Below the pieces are notes generated by a model that saw nothing but the letters and a program-made list of their open reading frames with translations, was not told where the DNA came from and searched no databases. A DNA stretch of 64,000 bases, from contig JAMXIF010001118.1 of assembly GCA_028583685.1 (NCBI GenBank), positions 5,600,366 through 5,664,365 of the forward strand, in the 5' to 3' direction. This document shows, one piece after another, positions 1-11,464 of the stretch (position 1 is its first letter; every line of letters starts with the position of its first letter). This DNA comes from Petaurus breviceps papuanus (lineage: Eukaryota; Chordata; Mammalia; Diprotodontia; Petauridae). A program made the translations under genes and the position numbers.

Positions 1-649
1 TGTAAATGTGCAGGATTCACGGATTCATGATGTTTGTATAGTTTTTCTTTTCATAATATCTGTCTCTTCACTTCTCTTTGCTCCATATTTTTTTTCATAT
101 TCTCTCTATGCTCTCCATTTTCAAGGCATCAATGAATCAATAATTTACTGAGTACTGGGCTCTGTGCTAAATGTTGAGAATACAAAGAAGTGTAAAAATG
201 TAGTCCCTGATCTCAAGGAAATCACATTCTAATGGGGGAGACAACATGCAAATAACTTATGAGATGTACTTATAAACATTAGACAGTCAGTTAACTAACA
301 TTTATTAAATTACTGTGTCAGGCACTGTGCTAAATCATGATGATACAGAGACAGGTAAAACATACTCTCTGAACTCACAGTCTCCAGGTGAACACAAGAA
401 AACAACTATGAACAAATAAACTACAGACAAAAGATCAACAGAAAAAAAGAAAGCATAAGAATTAAGGAGAATAAGAAAAAGTTCTTGAAAATGATGGGAT
501 CTTAACTGAGACTTGAAGACAGGGAAGCTAGGAAGTGAGGATGGTGAGGGAGAGTGTTCCAGATATAGGGGACTCTCAGTGAAAATACCCAGTGAGGAGA
601 TTGAGTATCTTGTGCAAATAATAACAAAGAGGTCATTGTAACGCTATTA

Positions 650-651
<2 letters not shown>

Positions 652-691
<40 letters not shown>
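652..691. repeat. (GT)n microsatellite
   Basis: About 20 uninterrupted GT units inside the family A repeat. Confidence 0.97.
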
Positions 692-693
<2 letters not shown>

Positions 694-1623
694 CTGTGTA
701 GGATATGTAAAGTATAAGAAGATTGTAAAGATAGAAATGGGCCGGGTTACAGAGAGCTTTAAAAGACATATAAAGGAATTTATATTTCACACTAAAGTTA
801 ATAGGAAGTCACCAAATTTGAGAGAATGAGTTTGGGGTAGATGGGAGGTGAAAAATAGGCATATTTGCACTTGGGGAAGATCAATTTGACAGCTGAATGG
901 AGGATAAAATACAGTGGGAAGACAGCTGAGGCAGGGAAATAAAGCAGCAGGATATTGCAATAGTTCAGGTATGAGCTGATGTGAATCTGGAACAAAGTGA
1001 TAGCAGTGCCCAACAAAATAAGGGGCCACATTCAAGAGATGTTGCAAAACTAAAATTATTAGACCTCGACACAAGCTTGGATTTAGGGGGTGAGATAGCA
1101 TTAGTGACGAATCCAGTATTATTGTTATCCTCTCAAGTGATAGGGAAAGGAGGAGTGTGGAGAGTTTGGGAGAAAGATAACAAGTTCTGTTTTGGACATA
1201 CTGAGTTTAAGATGTCTATTAGGCATCTAATCTGAGATATTTAATAGGCACTTGGACAAGTGACACTGAAGATCAGTACTGAAGTTATGACTAGACAAAT
1301 ATATATGAAAATCATCTGCCTAGAGATGATAGTGATAACCTAAGAGTTGATTTCACCAAATCAAATTTTATAAAAGGAAACTAAAGAGGACCCAGGACAG
1401 AGCTTTTTGGATACTCCTGGTGAGTGAAGATGACCTTGATGAAAATTCAGTAAAGACTGAGAAGGAATGGTCAGATTTGAGAAAGAATAGGTAAAAGGAA
1501 AACCAGGAAAGAGGGTATCAGAAAAATCTAAAAAAAAAGTGTCACATAAACCTAGTGAGAATATTAGGAGTATGATCAACAGTGCTAAAGGCAACAGAGA
1601 GTTGAAAAAGATGAGGATTAAGC

Positions 1624-1633
1624 AAAGATCACT
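1624..1633. repeat. Left target-site duplication of the HAL1-type insertion
   Basis: aaagatcact here matches aaaggtcatt at 4333-4342 in 8 of 10 positions, and the host family A repeat resumes directly after the second copy. The pair brackets the whole 1634-4332 block. Confidence 0.6.
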
Positions 1634-2725
1634 GGGGCAGAGTCAAGATGGCAGAGTAGAAACAGGACTTCCTTGGTGCTCCGGCTCCCACTTCCCCCAA
1701 TTCATGTAAAAAATGACTCTAGACAAATTTTGGAGCTACATAACCCAGAAAATGACACAGAGAAACTAACCTCCCACTCATGACAGCCCAGCAGGCAGGC
1801 AGCAAGTGGCCCGCGCAGCACTCTGGGAGCTGATCCCAGCCCCACTTTAGCTGGAGCTCTTAGCTCCAGGACGGCCTCACCAGCTGTTGGCTGGAGGGAC
1901 TTCAGATCACCAGCAGCTGTGGCAGTTTCCAGAATTATCAAACCATAGATGCCAAGGAAGTGAAAGGTCAGTACAGTGTCAACTTTGGGACCTGGGAATT
2001 CTGAGTACAATCAAACCTTTGCCCCCAGGGGGAGAAGCCTCTGAGGCACCAAGGCCATGCAGCTCCTGCTGCCATGTGGCAGCTTCAGCTCCTGTCCTTC
2101 AGAATGTAGGGGGACCAAGGGACAAGTTTTAGGGGTAATTGCTCTTGTTTTAACAAGCTTGCATCTAGATTGCTGTCTAGGGTGGTGGCCTGGAGCTTGC
2201 CAGAGAGGGTGGAGGCTTCAGAGAGGGCACCCAACTAATACCTTTGGCAGCTGTGCAAACCCCAGTGTTTGGGATAAAGCTCCCGTTTCTGATAGCAGAG
2301 TTCTACTGTGGCAAAATGCCCCAAAGTCAAGTAATTGAGGGGCAACATGAGCACGCAAAGCAAAGCACACAGAGCAACCCAACTTTACACACCTATTTTA
2401 GGGACAAAAAATGGATCAAAGAATGAAACAGGAGGAAGAGAGGTAGATTCAGAACTCCTGCACCAAAAGCTTTCAAGAAAAATATGAGCTGGTTAGAGGC
2501 CATAGAGGAGCTTAAAAAGGATTTTGAAAAATCAAATATGAAAAATGGAGGAAAAATTGGGAAGAGAAATGAGAACCATGCAAAAACATTATAACATGAG
2601 AGTCAACAACCTGACTGAATAATTCCTTCAGAATTACATTGGAGCAAATGGAAGCTAGTGACTTTATGAGAAATCAAGCCACTATTAAATAGAAGGCAAT
2701 GTGAAATAACTCATTGGGAAAACCA
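1634..2725 (+). repeat. HAL1-type element, forward arm (5' UTR and start of ORF1)
   Basis: Starts at the element's 5' end (ggggcagagtcaagatggcagagtaga), runs through the roughly 0.8 kb GC-richer 5' UTR and enters ORF1 near 2430, where the coiled-coil coding part reads tgagaaccatgcaaaaacat. It stops abruptly in ORF1 without a 3' end or A-tail. Relative to the other copies an internal block of the coiled coil is missing. The sequence is closer to the subfamily at 39218-42100 (gagcttaaaaaggattttg) than to the inverted arm beside it. Confidence 0.75.
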
Positions 2726-2731
2726 GGTCAA

Positions 2732-3871
2732 TGGTTTTCCCAATGAGATATTTCACATTGCCTTCTACTTTTTTCATTTTTTTGGATCAGTTGAATAGTA
2801 TCTCTAATTCTGAAGGAATGATTCCCTTCAGTGAGCTTTTGAGATTTTTATTCCATCTGGCAAAATTGGCTTTTTAAGGCATTCTTCTCTTCATTGCTTT
2901 TTTGAGCCTCTTTTACCATTTGAGTTAGTCTATTTTTTAAGGTATTATTTTCCTCAGTCAGGCTATTGACTCTCATTTCATAATTTTCTTGCATCATTCT
3001 CATTTCTCTTCTGAATTTTCCCCCCACTTCTCTTATCTGCTTCTTAAAGGTCCTCTATGGCCTATAACCAGCTTGTATTTTTCTTGGAAACTTTTGGTGC
3101 AGGAGTTTTGACTTCACTGTCTTCCTCCTGTTCTATACTTTGATCCTTTTTGTCCCCAAAATAGGAGTCTAATGTTGAATTGCTCTGCTTGGTTTACTTT
3201 CTTTGCCTGGTCATGTCACCACTCAGTCACTTGACCCCTGGGCTTTTTGCCACAGTAGAACTCTGCCACCAGATAGGGGAGCTTTGTTCCAAATTCTGGG
3301 GTTTTCTCAGCTGCCTGAGATACTAGTTGGCTGCCCTCTTTGAAGCCTCCACATGCTCTGGCAGGCTGGTCACACACGGCAGGCCCTCCACCCTAGACAG
3401 CAATCCAGATCCAATCAGATTAAAGCAAGAGTGATTACCCCTCAGACTGGTAGCTTGGTCCCCCTACATACACTCTGCAGGTCAGGAGCTGAAGCTGCCA
3501 TGTGGCCTTGGCTGAGCTGCAGCCCTCAGCGGCTTCTTACCCAAAGTTCACACTGCACTGACCTCTCACTTTGTCCTAAGTATCTATGTGTTGATATTTC
3601 TGGATCGCCAAAGCTGCTGGTGATCTGGAGTCTCTTCAGCTGGTGGTTGCTCAGGCTTGCCCTGGGGCTAAAACTTCTGTGTGGGGCTGGGCTTGGCTCC
3701 CAGAGCGCTGTGCTGGCCAATTCCTGCTGGCCTGCTGGGCTGTCCTCAGCAGGAGGTTAGCTTCTCTGTGTCATTTTGTGGGTTCTGTAGCTCCAAAGTT
3801 TGTTTACATGAATTTTAGGTGGTGGGACCTGGAGCTGTGCTGAGGTCCTTTATCTACTCTGCCATCTTTAC
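2732..3871 (-). repeat. HAL1-type element, inverted arm (ORF1 back to 5' end)
   Basis: Reverse-oriented copy of the same 5' part. It starts at exactly the ORF1 point where the forward arm stops and runs to the element's 5' end (actctgccatctttact, plus strand). The arms meet in a hairpin-like centre: ...gggaaaacca, six bases ggtcaa, tggttttccc.... The two arms differ by clear subfamily differences and by different internal deletions, so they are not a simple recent palindrome. Confidence 0.75.
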
Positions 3872-4332
3872 TAGGAAGCACCCACTTTTGAAAAGGGAAA
3901 GGATCAAAGTAGAGAATAGAACAAGCTGGGGGGTGGGATAGGATAGAGGGAAATATAGTCAATCTTCCACAATATATCCAGGTGACAAGGGAGGAAGGGA
4001 AAGAATCTGGAATCCAAAGTTTTAAAATCAAATGTTTTAATATATATATATGTATACATATATATATATATTATTAATATTTTACATGTAACTGGGAAAT
4101 GAGGTATACAGGCTCTTCGGCATAGAGATCCACCCTGCCCTACTGAAGAGTTGAAGGGGGAATGGGGGAAGATATGTGAGAGAACAGATTGGGGCAGGGG
4201 ATATTCAGTGGGAACACTGTTTTGGGGTGGTGGGTAGGGAAAATTGGGGAAAAAATTTGGAACTCAAAATCTTGTGGAAATAAATGATTTAAAATTACAA
4301 ATAAAAAAAGAGAGAAAAAGAAAAAAAAACCA
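3872..4332 (+). repeat. HAL1-type 3' UTR, forward
   Basis: 3' UTR of the same element type in forward orientation (cccacttttgaaaaggga through ggaaataaatgatttaaaat and an A-rich tail at 4297-4332). It contains an AT microsatellite at about 4040-4075, as other copies do at the same point. It joins the 5' end of the inverted arm, the arrangement expected of twin-primed L1 insertion. Confidence 0.75.
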
Positions 4333-4342
4333 AAAGGTCATT

Positions 4343-4640
4343 AAATTTGACGATTAAGAGACCTTTGGCAAATTGCAGGGGAAAGTTTCAGTTGGATTGT
4401 GAGGCTCAAAGTTGGAAGCAGGATTGTAGGGAGCTAAGAAGGGAGAGAGAAGAAATGAAGTTAAGGAATCTATTATAGATAGCTTCTCAAGGATTTTAGT
4501 CACAAAAAGGAGACAAGATATGACAATTGCTACCAGATATGATGGATCAAGTGAGGGTTTGTAATGATGGGGAGGACATGGGGTTGTAGATAGCAAGGAA
4601 ATAATCAACAGGCAAGGTAAAGTTAAATTTAAAAAGGGGT
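4343..4640 (+). repeat. Family A repeat, continuation
   Basis: Continues the repeat interrupted at 1633 (gacgattaagagacctttgg; gttggaagcaggattgtagg; gatggatcaagtgagggttt). Confidence 0.55.
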
Positions 4641-4669
4641 ATGATAGAGGAGGAAATCTACTGAAAAAG

Positions 4670-5625
4670 ATAGCATGTTACACTCAGTCTCTGTAACTTC
4701 AGCTTTATGTATGTCTTCCCTCTTCCTTATCCCATATAGCCAATAACTTGTCAAATCTTCCCATTTCTGCTTCACATCCTTTCTCACATCTGACCCCTTC
4801 TCTCCTCTCATATAGCTACTGGCCTAGTTTATATATTCATGAATTGTCACCTAGATTGTGACATTTTACTAATTGTTCTCCCTGTCCCAAGTCTTTTGTT
4901 GCTCCAGTTCATCCTATACAGTACTGCCAAAATAATTTTCTTCAATGCAGATCTGACTATCTGGCTCCCTTGTTCAACTAACTCAGAGGTTTCTTATTCT
5001 TTTTGCTTTTGCATTGGCTATTCCCCATGCCTGGAATTCACTCTTTCATTATCTCCATGACAAAGAGACCTTTGTTCCTTTAAGATGTTAACTTAAGCAT
5101 CATCTTCTGCACAAACCCTCAACAAGTCTCCCCAGCTGCTAGGGTCCTTTCAAACTACTTATACCATTACTGTACTACATGGAAGAGTCAGTTAGGTGGA
5201 TCAGTAGATAGAGTGCTGGACCTGGAGAGAGAAAGACTTGAATTCAAATTCAGCCTCAAACATTTACTAGCTGTGTGACACTGGGCAAGTCATTGATCCA
5301 CTGGAGAAAGAAATGGAAAATCACTCTAGTATCTTTGCTAAGGAAATCCCATGGACAACACTGGCATGCTATGGTCCATAGGGTCACAAAGATTTGGACA
5401 CAGCTGAACAATAAATAATGCCTTGAATATATTAATGTTTATTAACTTCAGATTTATACTGTATATATTTTAACTATATTTATCTCATCCATTAGAGTAT
5501 AAGATCTTTTGAGTAATAATTGTTTCACTCATTGTACTTATATCCCCATAGTGCCTGGCATATTATAACTAAATAGAAAATGCATCCATAAGTGCTATAT
5601 CAACTCTAAAGTTATTATTATGATT
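4670..5625 (+). repeat. L2-type LINE 3' part, split by a SINE
   Basis: Typical L2 3' region: ccagttcatcctatacagta, aatgcagatctgactat, ccatgcctggaattcactc, ccccagctgctagggt, then after the SINE at 5188-5425 the terminal agagtataagatctttt...tgcctggcatattataa. Degenerate and non-functional. Confidence 0.7.
5188..5425 (+). repeat. MAR1-like SINE (tRNA head, RTE tail)
   Basis: The tRNA-like head carries a box-A-like gtggatcagtagatagagtg and a box-B-like gaattcaaattcagcctc. The 3' half is RTE/BovB-like (tatggtccatagggtcacaa agatttggaca). It lies inside the L2 copy, so it is younger. Confidence 0.75.
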
Positions 5626-6465
5626 AAATCCTTGTTGACCAACTGTGCTATTTGTCTTTAAATATACTCTATGTATGGTTTACCTAGAGTAGTATATGTG
5701 TACCTGGAACAGTTTATAGACATGGCTTTTTTTTTTAACTTGGGAAAGATTTAACATAGGAGCACATTAGACAGCATTTCCAAATTGACTATGTTTTGTT
5801 TTCCATGATGCCTGGTTGGAGTTTCTAAGACTGCACTCCTATGAGGTCAATATAGTCAATTTCATATTTGAAAGGAGCTAAGCTGAAGTGAATTTGTAAT
5901 GCCACCATCCACGAGCTCATCAGTACAGGCATTTTCCAGTACCAGTGGAGCAAGGACAATAATTTCTGATCTGGGGAGAGTGAGAAGAAAAACTAGCAAG
6001 TTGAGCAAGTTGACTTGTGACACGTGACCTGATCACTGAGGATGGTTACATTTCAGACTTTATACATTGATTATGTGTGATGAAACCCAACAGCCCATGT
6101 GGGAGGAATAAGCCAAAGCTTGAGTGAGTCTTGCAATGGAGCAGATTTCTTATTCTCTATTGAGAATAAGCTATGAGAAGATGCAAAATGATTACCTTTC
6201 TCCTACTCAAACTGACAAGAAAAAAATTTGTGAAGCCAGTACATGTTTAAATCTGGATACAATATTCTGAGTTCTCCCACTGCTGTTCCTCAATTTTTCT
6301 GGGGGAATTGAAAGGATTAGATTATAACCCCTCATGAATCTATGTGAAATTATTTTCTTCATTCCTTTACTATTGCTTAAAAAAATTGTATTAAATGCTT
6401 TCATTAGAATGTCTTTCCTTTGACTGGTCTATTTGTGAAGGTACAAACAAAATTCAAATTATTTT
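5626..6465. other. Unassigned AT-rich flank
   Basis: I recognise no exon or repeat. Short frames on either strand lack coding features. Confidence 0.5.
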
Positions 6466-6760
6466 TAGAGGCTCCTCATGTGTCTGGGATGCAATTTAAA
6501 GCCTTAAAGAGAATACTTATGATTTACATCCTTGTTACATTGAATATTAGTAGCCCATGGGAATTTCAGAATGAGTAGAAAATGATCACACCTGCACAAA
6601 ATTCCTCTTTCAATCTCTCATCTCTACCTTCTGACATTATTCCCATCTCTTAAAGCCCAATTTAAATGCCACTTTCTCCATTAAACCTTTTATGATCACC
6701 CAATCAGAAATGATATCACCACCTAAGCTCAAATCTTTTTAGGCAACATCACATTTAATT
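6466..6760 (+). repeat. Probable L2 fragment
   Basis: Stretches such as gcaatttaaagccttaaaga and cttaaagcccaatttaaatgcc...ttatgatcacc resemble the degenerate L2 3' region. Weak. Confidence 0.4.
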
Positions 6761-7899
6761 TTGTTGTAGTAGTTGCTAAGAAATTTTTCTTTTCCTCTCT
6801 CCCAGTAAGGGTTTGGGGAGAATGAATGTTTTCTACACAGGAAGTATGCCTCTCAGTGTGGGAGGACTTATAACTAACTTAACAAAAAACAAACATAAGA
6901 TAAAAGCAAAAGCTAGGAAGAGGAGTGGTAGCACCCATAGAAAGGAGGACTCAAAAAGTTGTGTTCTCGGTATGAATGAGAGAGATAGTAATGAAAGGTC
7001 AGAAAATTTTTGAGACTTGTTCTTTATGCCTTGTTTAAGAAAGTGATAAACAGGAGTAGTGATGCATAAAGTTCTGAAGAGAATATACTCGTGTAGGAAA
7101 TTGGTAAGAGGGAGGGGAAAAATATATTTTGCATCCCTGCCCTCCAGACACTCAACCCCACCACCAACAAACACTTTTAAATATTAGAAGACAATTAGAT
7201 TTGAAATACAAGGGTCTCAAGAGTTTCAATATGGATGCAAAAATAACAACAGCAACAACAAAAATCTCAGAACTTATATACATTTGAAGGATTAATGGTT
7301 TCTCATTCAAAGGTCCTTGCTTTGATTTTCTCCTTTGAATAAAACTTTCCTTTGTAAGAATGTGATCTACATGTTTACAATGGAGAGTAAACATCAATAT
7401 AGTGAAGATGTCTCATGTTTCCTCAGGTTTTCTGAGAGGGGCAAGAGAAGGAGAAAATACCCCAAAGTGGATCCTGACCCTCTGTGTTATGGAAGTCTCT
7501 GACGCAAGGGTTACACTGAGCTAGAGAAATTGTCCTAATTTTTTATTTTATGCATTTATGCATTTTATGGCATTTTATGCTTCTAGTGGATGTTGAATTT
7601 CATTACTGTCATTTTTTACTTCTGTGTCTTCCCCAGTGGCTAGAAGACTAGTCTACATACAAGATGTAATTAATAAGTGTTTGCTTAATTGAACCAAATT
7701 ATACATGACTCAGACTATTTAAGAAATGGTTCAAAAACCCATAGTCAATTGAGTACAAAAATCTTCTTCAACAAAAATGACGCTTATTTTAGAGGAATTT
7801 TTTTTAACAAAGTCAAAGAACAAAGATTTAGGGGATGAGATTCTAGTTTCCCTTAGCAAGCCCATTATGGATTTTCTTTTAGGCATAACACTCCCGGCT
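6761..7899. other. Unassigned flank
   Basis: No recognisable gene or repeat. The apparent frame at 6833-7174 is low-complexity, with no splice context or family resemblance. Confidence 0.45.
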
Positions 7900-8010
7900 T
7901 CAGAGTAAGGAACCAAGGCTTTAAATCCTTGTCCAAATTTCTCTCTTCAAGGCCTAAGATATCTTAGCTGTAAAATGAAGGAGTCTGAGTAGATCGTCTT
8001 TAAGGTCCTG
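7900..8010 (+). repeat. MIR/CORE-SINE 3' part
   Basis: cttagctgtaaaatgaagga gtctgagtagatcgtctttaaggtcctgac matches the degenerate end of a MIR-type SINE. A C-rich run follows at 8011-8030. Confidence 0.5.
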
Positions 8011-8030
8011 ACCCCGCCCCCCCCCCGCCC

Positions 8031-8689
8031 AAGTCTTAATTTCTCTGATGTTCCTTTGCTGTTGGACTACATATTAGATTCAATGATCAACTCCAATTCC
8101 TTTAGATTTATTTTTTTCTTTTTGATAGAAAATAAATCCATATTATCTTCTTAATAAACATATTTACCATTACTTGAACACATTTCTGATTTTAAGTCAT
8201 ATTCAGCTGCAACTTCAATCATTCCATGAAGGAAAGCTCAGTTCCTCTCATTCCCACCCCCACCTTCATCCCCCAGGAATACAGGGCTTTTTGTCTCTAT
8301 TGCCCACACACTCTAATCTAAAGCACTCAAGCATTGCAGATTGGACAGCAATCATGTTTCTCAGCTGGTGCAATAAAATGAGGTTTAACATTATTTAAAT
8401 ATTGGGAATTACTGTAAACATCCCAAATCTAAAAGCAATTAGGACTCTAAGCATGTGCTGGGCAGAAGCAATTGAGCTTCATTAAGGGATTTCAGAGCTG
8501 GTATGAAGACTTTCTCATGAATGTTGTCAGGACCCCAACCAAAGAAACAGAGAGAAAAATAATGTATCTAATCTCAGACTGACTCTCTTGGGGAAGGGTT
8601 AGCACGTTATAGGAACTTAATTGGTAAATACCAAATTTTTTTTTCTTACCAATTCATAGAATTTTATATATCCTATAGTCCTAACTCCT
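8031..8689. other. Unassigned 3' flank
   Basis: No gene or repeat recognised. Confidence 0.45.
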
Positions 8690-8870
8690 ACATTATACAT
8701 AATATTCACTATACAGATGAAGCACATTTACAGAGAATTAAATTGTGTGTCCAAGATCACAGTGCTAAGTTGTAGCACTGACAGTTAACAGAGGTCCCAA
8801 ATGTGTCATCATTATGTGACTATTATTGTAAAATGTTGCCCAGTGGTTGAGCCAAGGGTCTCCATCTGTA
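8690..8870 (+). repeat. MIR/CORE-SINE fragment
   Basis: acagatgaagcacatttaca...tgtccaagatcacagtgctaag follows the MIR core (deletions aside). Confidence 0.5.
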
Positions 8871-8989
8871 TCACTTTTTATCCAACCACTGGATGGTGAG
8901 AACCAAAGATGACAGCATTCTCTATGTCTCTAAGATTTTCAGTTATTATCCCTGTCATCTATCACTCTTTCCCAGACCCATTTAAATAT

Positions 8990-9035
8990 GTATTTAAAAT
9001 ATATAATATATGTATATACATATATATTATGTAGG
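8990..9035. repeat. AT-rich microsatellite
   Basis: Short alternating TA/ATGT tract (atatgtatatacatatatat). Confidence 0.7.
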
Positions 9036-9395
9036 CATATAGACAGATTCACATTTTAGATACATTAATTTTTAAATCACTTTTTGGAAACATGCAAAAT
9101 ATGAAAAACATAAAAATGAAAAATCTTTCACATTGCTTAGCAATCGATTACTTAGCAGTAAGTTAATTTTATGTTTAAAGTTTAAAGGTTCATAAGCTAT
9201 ATCAACATGAAAAATTGAGGTTTTAAATCAACATCAGTATGAGAAATAGCTTTTGTACTGAAACTCATTTTCATTTTTACTAGGAATGTATTTCTGTATT
9301 TTAAAAGTTAGCAGATGCTGATATTTAGAGATTTGAAGTCAATTCCATAGTATGCACATGCCAACCTACTTAAAAACATATATTAAAATAGAGTT

Positions 9396-9401
9396 TTTAT
9401 T
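9396..9401 (-). promoter_or_regulatory. Candidate polyadenylation signal AATAAA
   Basis: AATAAA on the minus strand about 160 nt beyond the TAG of the terminal exon (TTTATT on the plus strand). Its position suits a short 3' UTR of roughly 0.2 kb. Other A/T-rich hexamers lie further on, so the true 3' end could be more distal. Confidence 0.45.
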
Positions 9402-9560
9402 ATTATCTTAACCATTTAAAATGAAAGCAAAAGTATAAAAAGTATTTAATTATGCTATATCATCTCTATTATTCCCTAGAGGTATTAAAAATAAACAGAC
9501 AAAGAAAATGATGGTAACATCATAATTGCTTTTGAAGGCCAAAGATACATTTTTAAAAAA

Positions 9561-9776
9561 CTATTTATTTTTTCTTAAGACCAAAGGAGCACCTTTGATA
9601 GTTGAGGACACCCCTGTGGTGATTAGTTTAGTGTTTTCCTGGAGGAAGTTGCGCTGATGAACTGGAATGGTTCTCAGATTCTTATTAATGCAATCAATTC
9701 TAGCTGGTACATTTGTCGGTGGTACTGTGTTTGGTGGCAGCCCATTGATCTGATACATCCAATAGATATTTTCTGT
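9561..9776 (-). CDS. CFAP47: CFAP47-like terminal coding exon with stop codon
   Basis: Last coding exon, 71 codons plus TAG. The acceptor reads ...AATCTTTGTTTCCAG on the minus strand and the exon opens in phase 0 with ACA GAA AAT, matching the phase-0 end of the exon at 49744. The join reads ATLVIQ|TENIYWMYQINGLPP, completing the final Ig-like (ASH) domain. A polar tail follows, ending TGVSSTIKGAPLVLRKNK, which I recall as the conserved C-terminus of CFAP47. Two conserved-looking blocks, VHQRNFLQENTKL and TGVSSTIKGAPLV, suggest the tail itself is constrained. The open frame continues upstream of the acceptor to an ATG, but that part is intron, so the ATG is not a start. The exon lies 39,967 bp downstream of its partner. 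Nothing in the reading frame is damaged. Confidence 0.88.
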   Translation of the reverse strand, partial: TENIYWMYQINGLPPNTVPPTNVPARIDCINKNLRTIPVHQRNFLQENTKLITTGVSSTIKGAPLVLRKNK

Positions 9777-10259
9777 CTGGAAACAAAGATTGGGAGAGAT
9801 TTTATATGAAGCAGCCATGGTCTGATAGGGAAAACATTTGAAACAAACAAACAAAATGCTTAAAGTAATGTGCAAATTAGAAAGTCATTTGTTTTATTCT
9901 GCGCAGGGTGCATGAAGGCCACAGAAATAGATCCTCACCCATAGGGAAAAACTATTAACTTGCACAACAGGCAGTGGAAGCTTCATTTTAAGAATGAAAC
10001 AGCACTCACTAAAAATACACACTGTCGCAAGTTTGCCCTGTAGGTTGTCATATCATTTTGTTTCTCTGTGAGCATTTTTGGGAGGTGGGGGCAAGGGTAG
10101 AGGGTGAGAGGAAAAAAAATGAGAGTAAAAATGGAGGGAGGCTGTCAATATAGTTTGTGATAGAATCATTTCCAGACATAAACTATGACTAATTGAAAGA
10201 ATTGGTTGTAAGATTGATTTAAAAATTATTTACATTAACTGCATTTACATTGACCGTTA

Positions 10260-10742
10260 ATTGATAGACTGAGCATTAGACTCTCTCACTTCACTCTGCA
10301 TCTGCTACTCTACCTGATTTCAACTCCAGGAAGCAAGATGCTCCTCTTAGGTTAAGATAATCTCCTCTAAGCTCATCTCCATGCTGCTACCTCCGGCCTT
10401 GAATAACACCATCTTTCTCAAACTCCTCTCCCCTCTGATTGGAGGGCTGGAGGATGGGGTACCAAAATCCTCCCAATGCCTTCCTTTAAAGAAGTACTAA
10501 TATGTCTGGTTTCAACTCCAGTGAACAAGATGCCCCCTCCCCAGGAACCCTGGCCTCCTTCTAGTCTCCCCTTTCCACTCTGCTATCCTGATGCCTTTTG
10601 TGTGTTGTCTCCCTCTAATAAATTGTAAGTTATTTGAGGGCAGGAACTATCTTTCTTTTTACTAACTGTAGCCTTAGCACTTAGCACAGTTCCTGGAACA
10701 TGGTCATTATTTAATAAATGTTCATTGGATTGGATTGGATTG
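10260..10742 (+). repeat. L2-type LINE 3' end with TTGGA tail
   Basis: The terminal L2 motif is present (taaattgtaagttatttgagggcagg; cttagcacagttcctggaaca; ttaataaatgttcattgg) and ends in a short tandem tail ggattggattggatt, as L2-type elements do. The upstream half (10260-10600) contains two ttcaactccag...aacaagatg stretches and may belong to another element. Confidence 0.6.
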
Positions 10743-10769
10743 CGAGCAGTGATGATATTGGTTTTAATG

Positions 10770-10950
10770 CTGTCTTGGACAGTGACTGTGTGATAATGAA
10801 CAAATTATTTATCTTTTCTGGACTTTGTTTTGCTCAACAATAAAATGTAAACAATTATACTTAAAATACTTATGCCAGATGCCTTCTCAGTGGTTTAAAT
10901 GAGATAGATTATATAAACAGGGATGCGCTAGTAAATGTTTTACAACTAGT
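10770..10950 (+). repeat. MIR/CORE-SINE fragment
   Basis: Degenerate MIR order: gtgtgataatgaacaaatta, ttctggactttgttttgctc, aataaaatgtaaacaattata. Confidence 0.5.
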
Positions 10951-11464
10951 TGCCCCTTTCTAAAAAAAGTTCTCATAAGACATTTTTAAGTTTGACCTAC
11001 ATTATTGACATTTTGCCCATCACTTTCTTGAATCTAGACAGTTAACAAAATAATAAACCAAGTTCTAATTTGTAGTATTTGCTGATTTCCAAGTTGCAAA
11101 TGTTTACTGAAAATTTTAAGATCCACTCTCTGATCTTGAGCTAGCTCATACACATTCACATTTCAAACTATGAAACCAATAGAATTAAAGGTTTTTCTTA
11201 CAGAAATTCAAGTGAGAAGAATTTGTTTAGGGATTGATTATGAAATGTTTTATTACTTGCTTGGATACACATAGGGAATAGAACTGAAAAAGGTCGTCAT
11301 TTTCTTGCTTACTGTATATTTTCATGTATGTCAGAGCCATGATACTCTTGCCTTTATTCTTCATAGCAGCTAAATTAAAGTATTTCTTTATACATTTATT
11401 TATACATTTTTTTGCCCATGATGTTTCTTATCGGTTCTTTTCCCATAACATTCCTCCTCTCATC

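Larger units (their letters stand above)
128..1633 (+). repeat. Old long non-coding repeat, family A (first part)
   Basis: A dispersed repeat that I recognise from marsupial sequence but cannot name. It opens with a head like ttattaaattactgtgtc aggcactgtgctaa and runs through a GA-rich body (tgagacttgaagacaggga; ttgcaatagttcagg; gaggacccaggacagagc). Two heads are present, at about 128-280 and about 295, so a truncated copy precedes the long one. The body is interrupted by a GT tract and then by the HAL1-type insertion at 1634, and resumes at 4343. It has no meaningful open frame. Related fragments lie near 24360, 29100 and 55800, with a less certain one near 52920. Confidence 0.6.

Noticed and set aside
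3353-3760. Plus-strand 135-codon frame
   Set aside because: Antisense to the HAL1-type 5' UTR in the inverted arm; similar GC-rich frames appear in the other copies at the same place.
9777-9875. N-terminal extension of the terminal exon's open frame with an ATG
   Set aside because: The good TTTCCAG acceptor and the in-phase join to the upstream exon show this part is intron.
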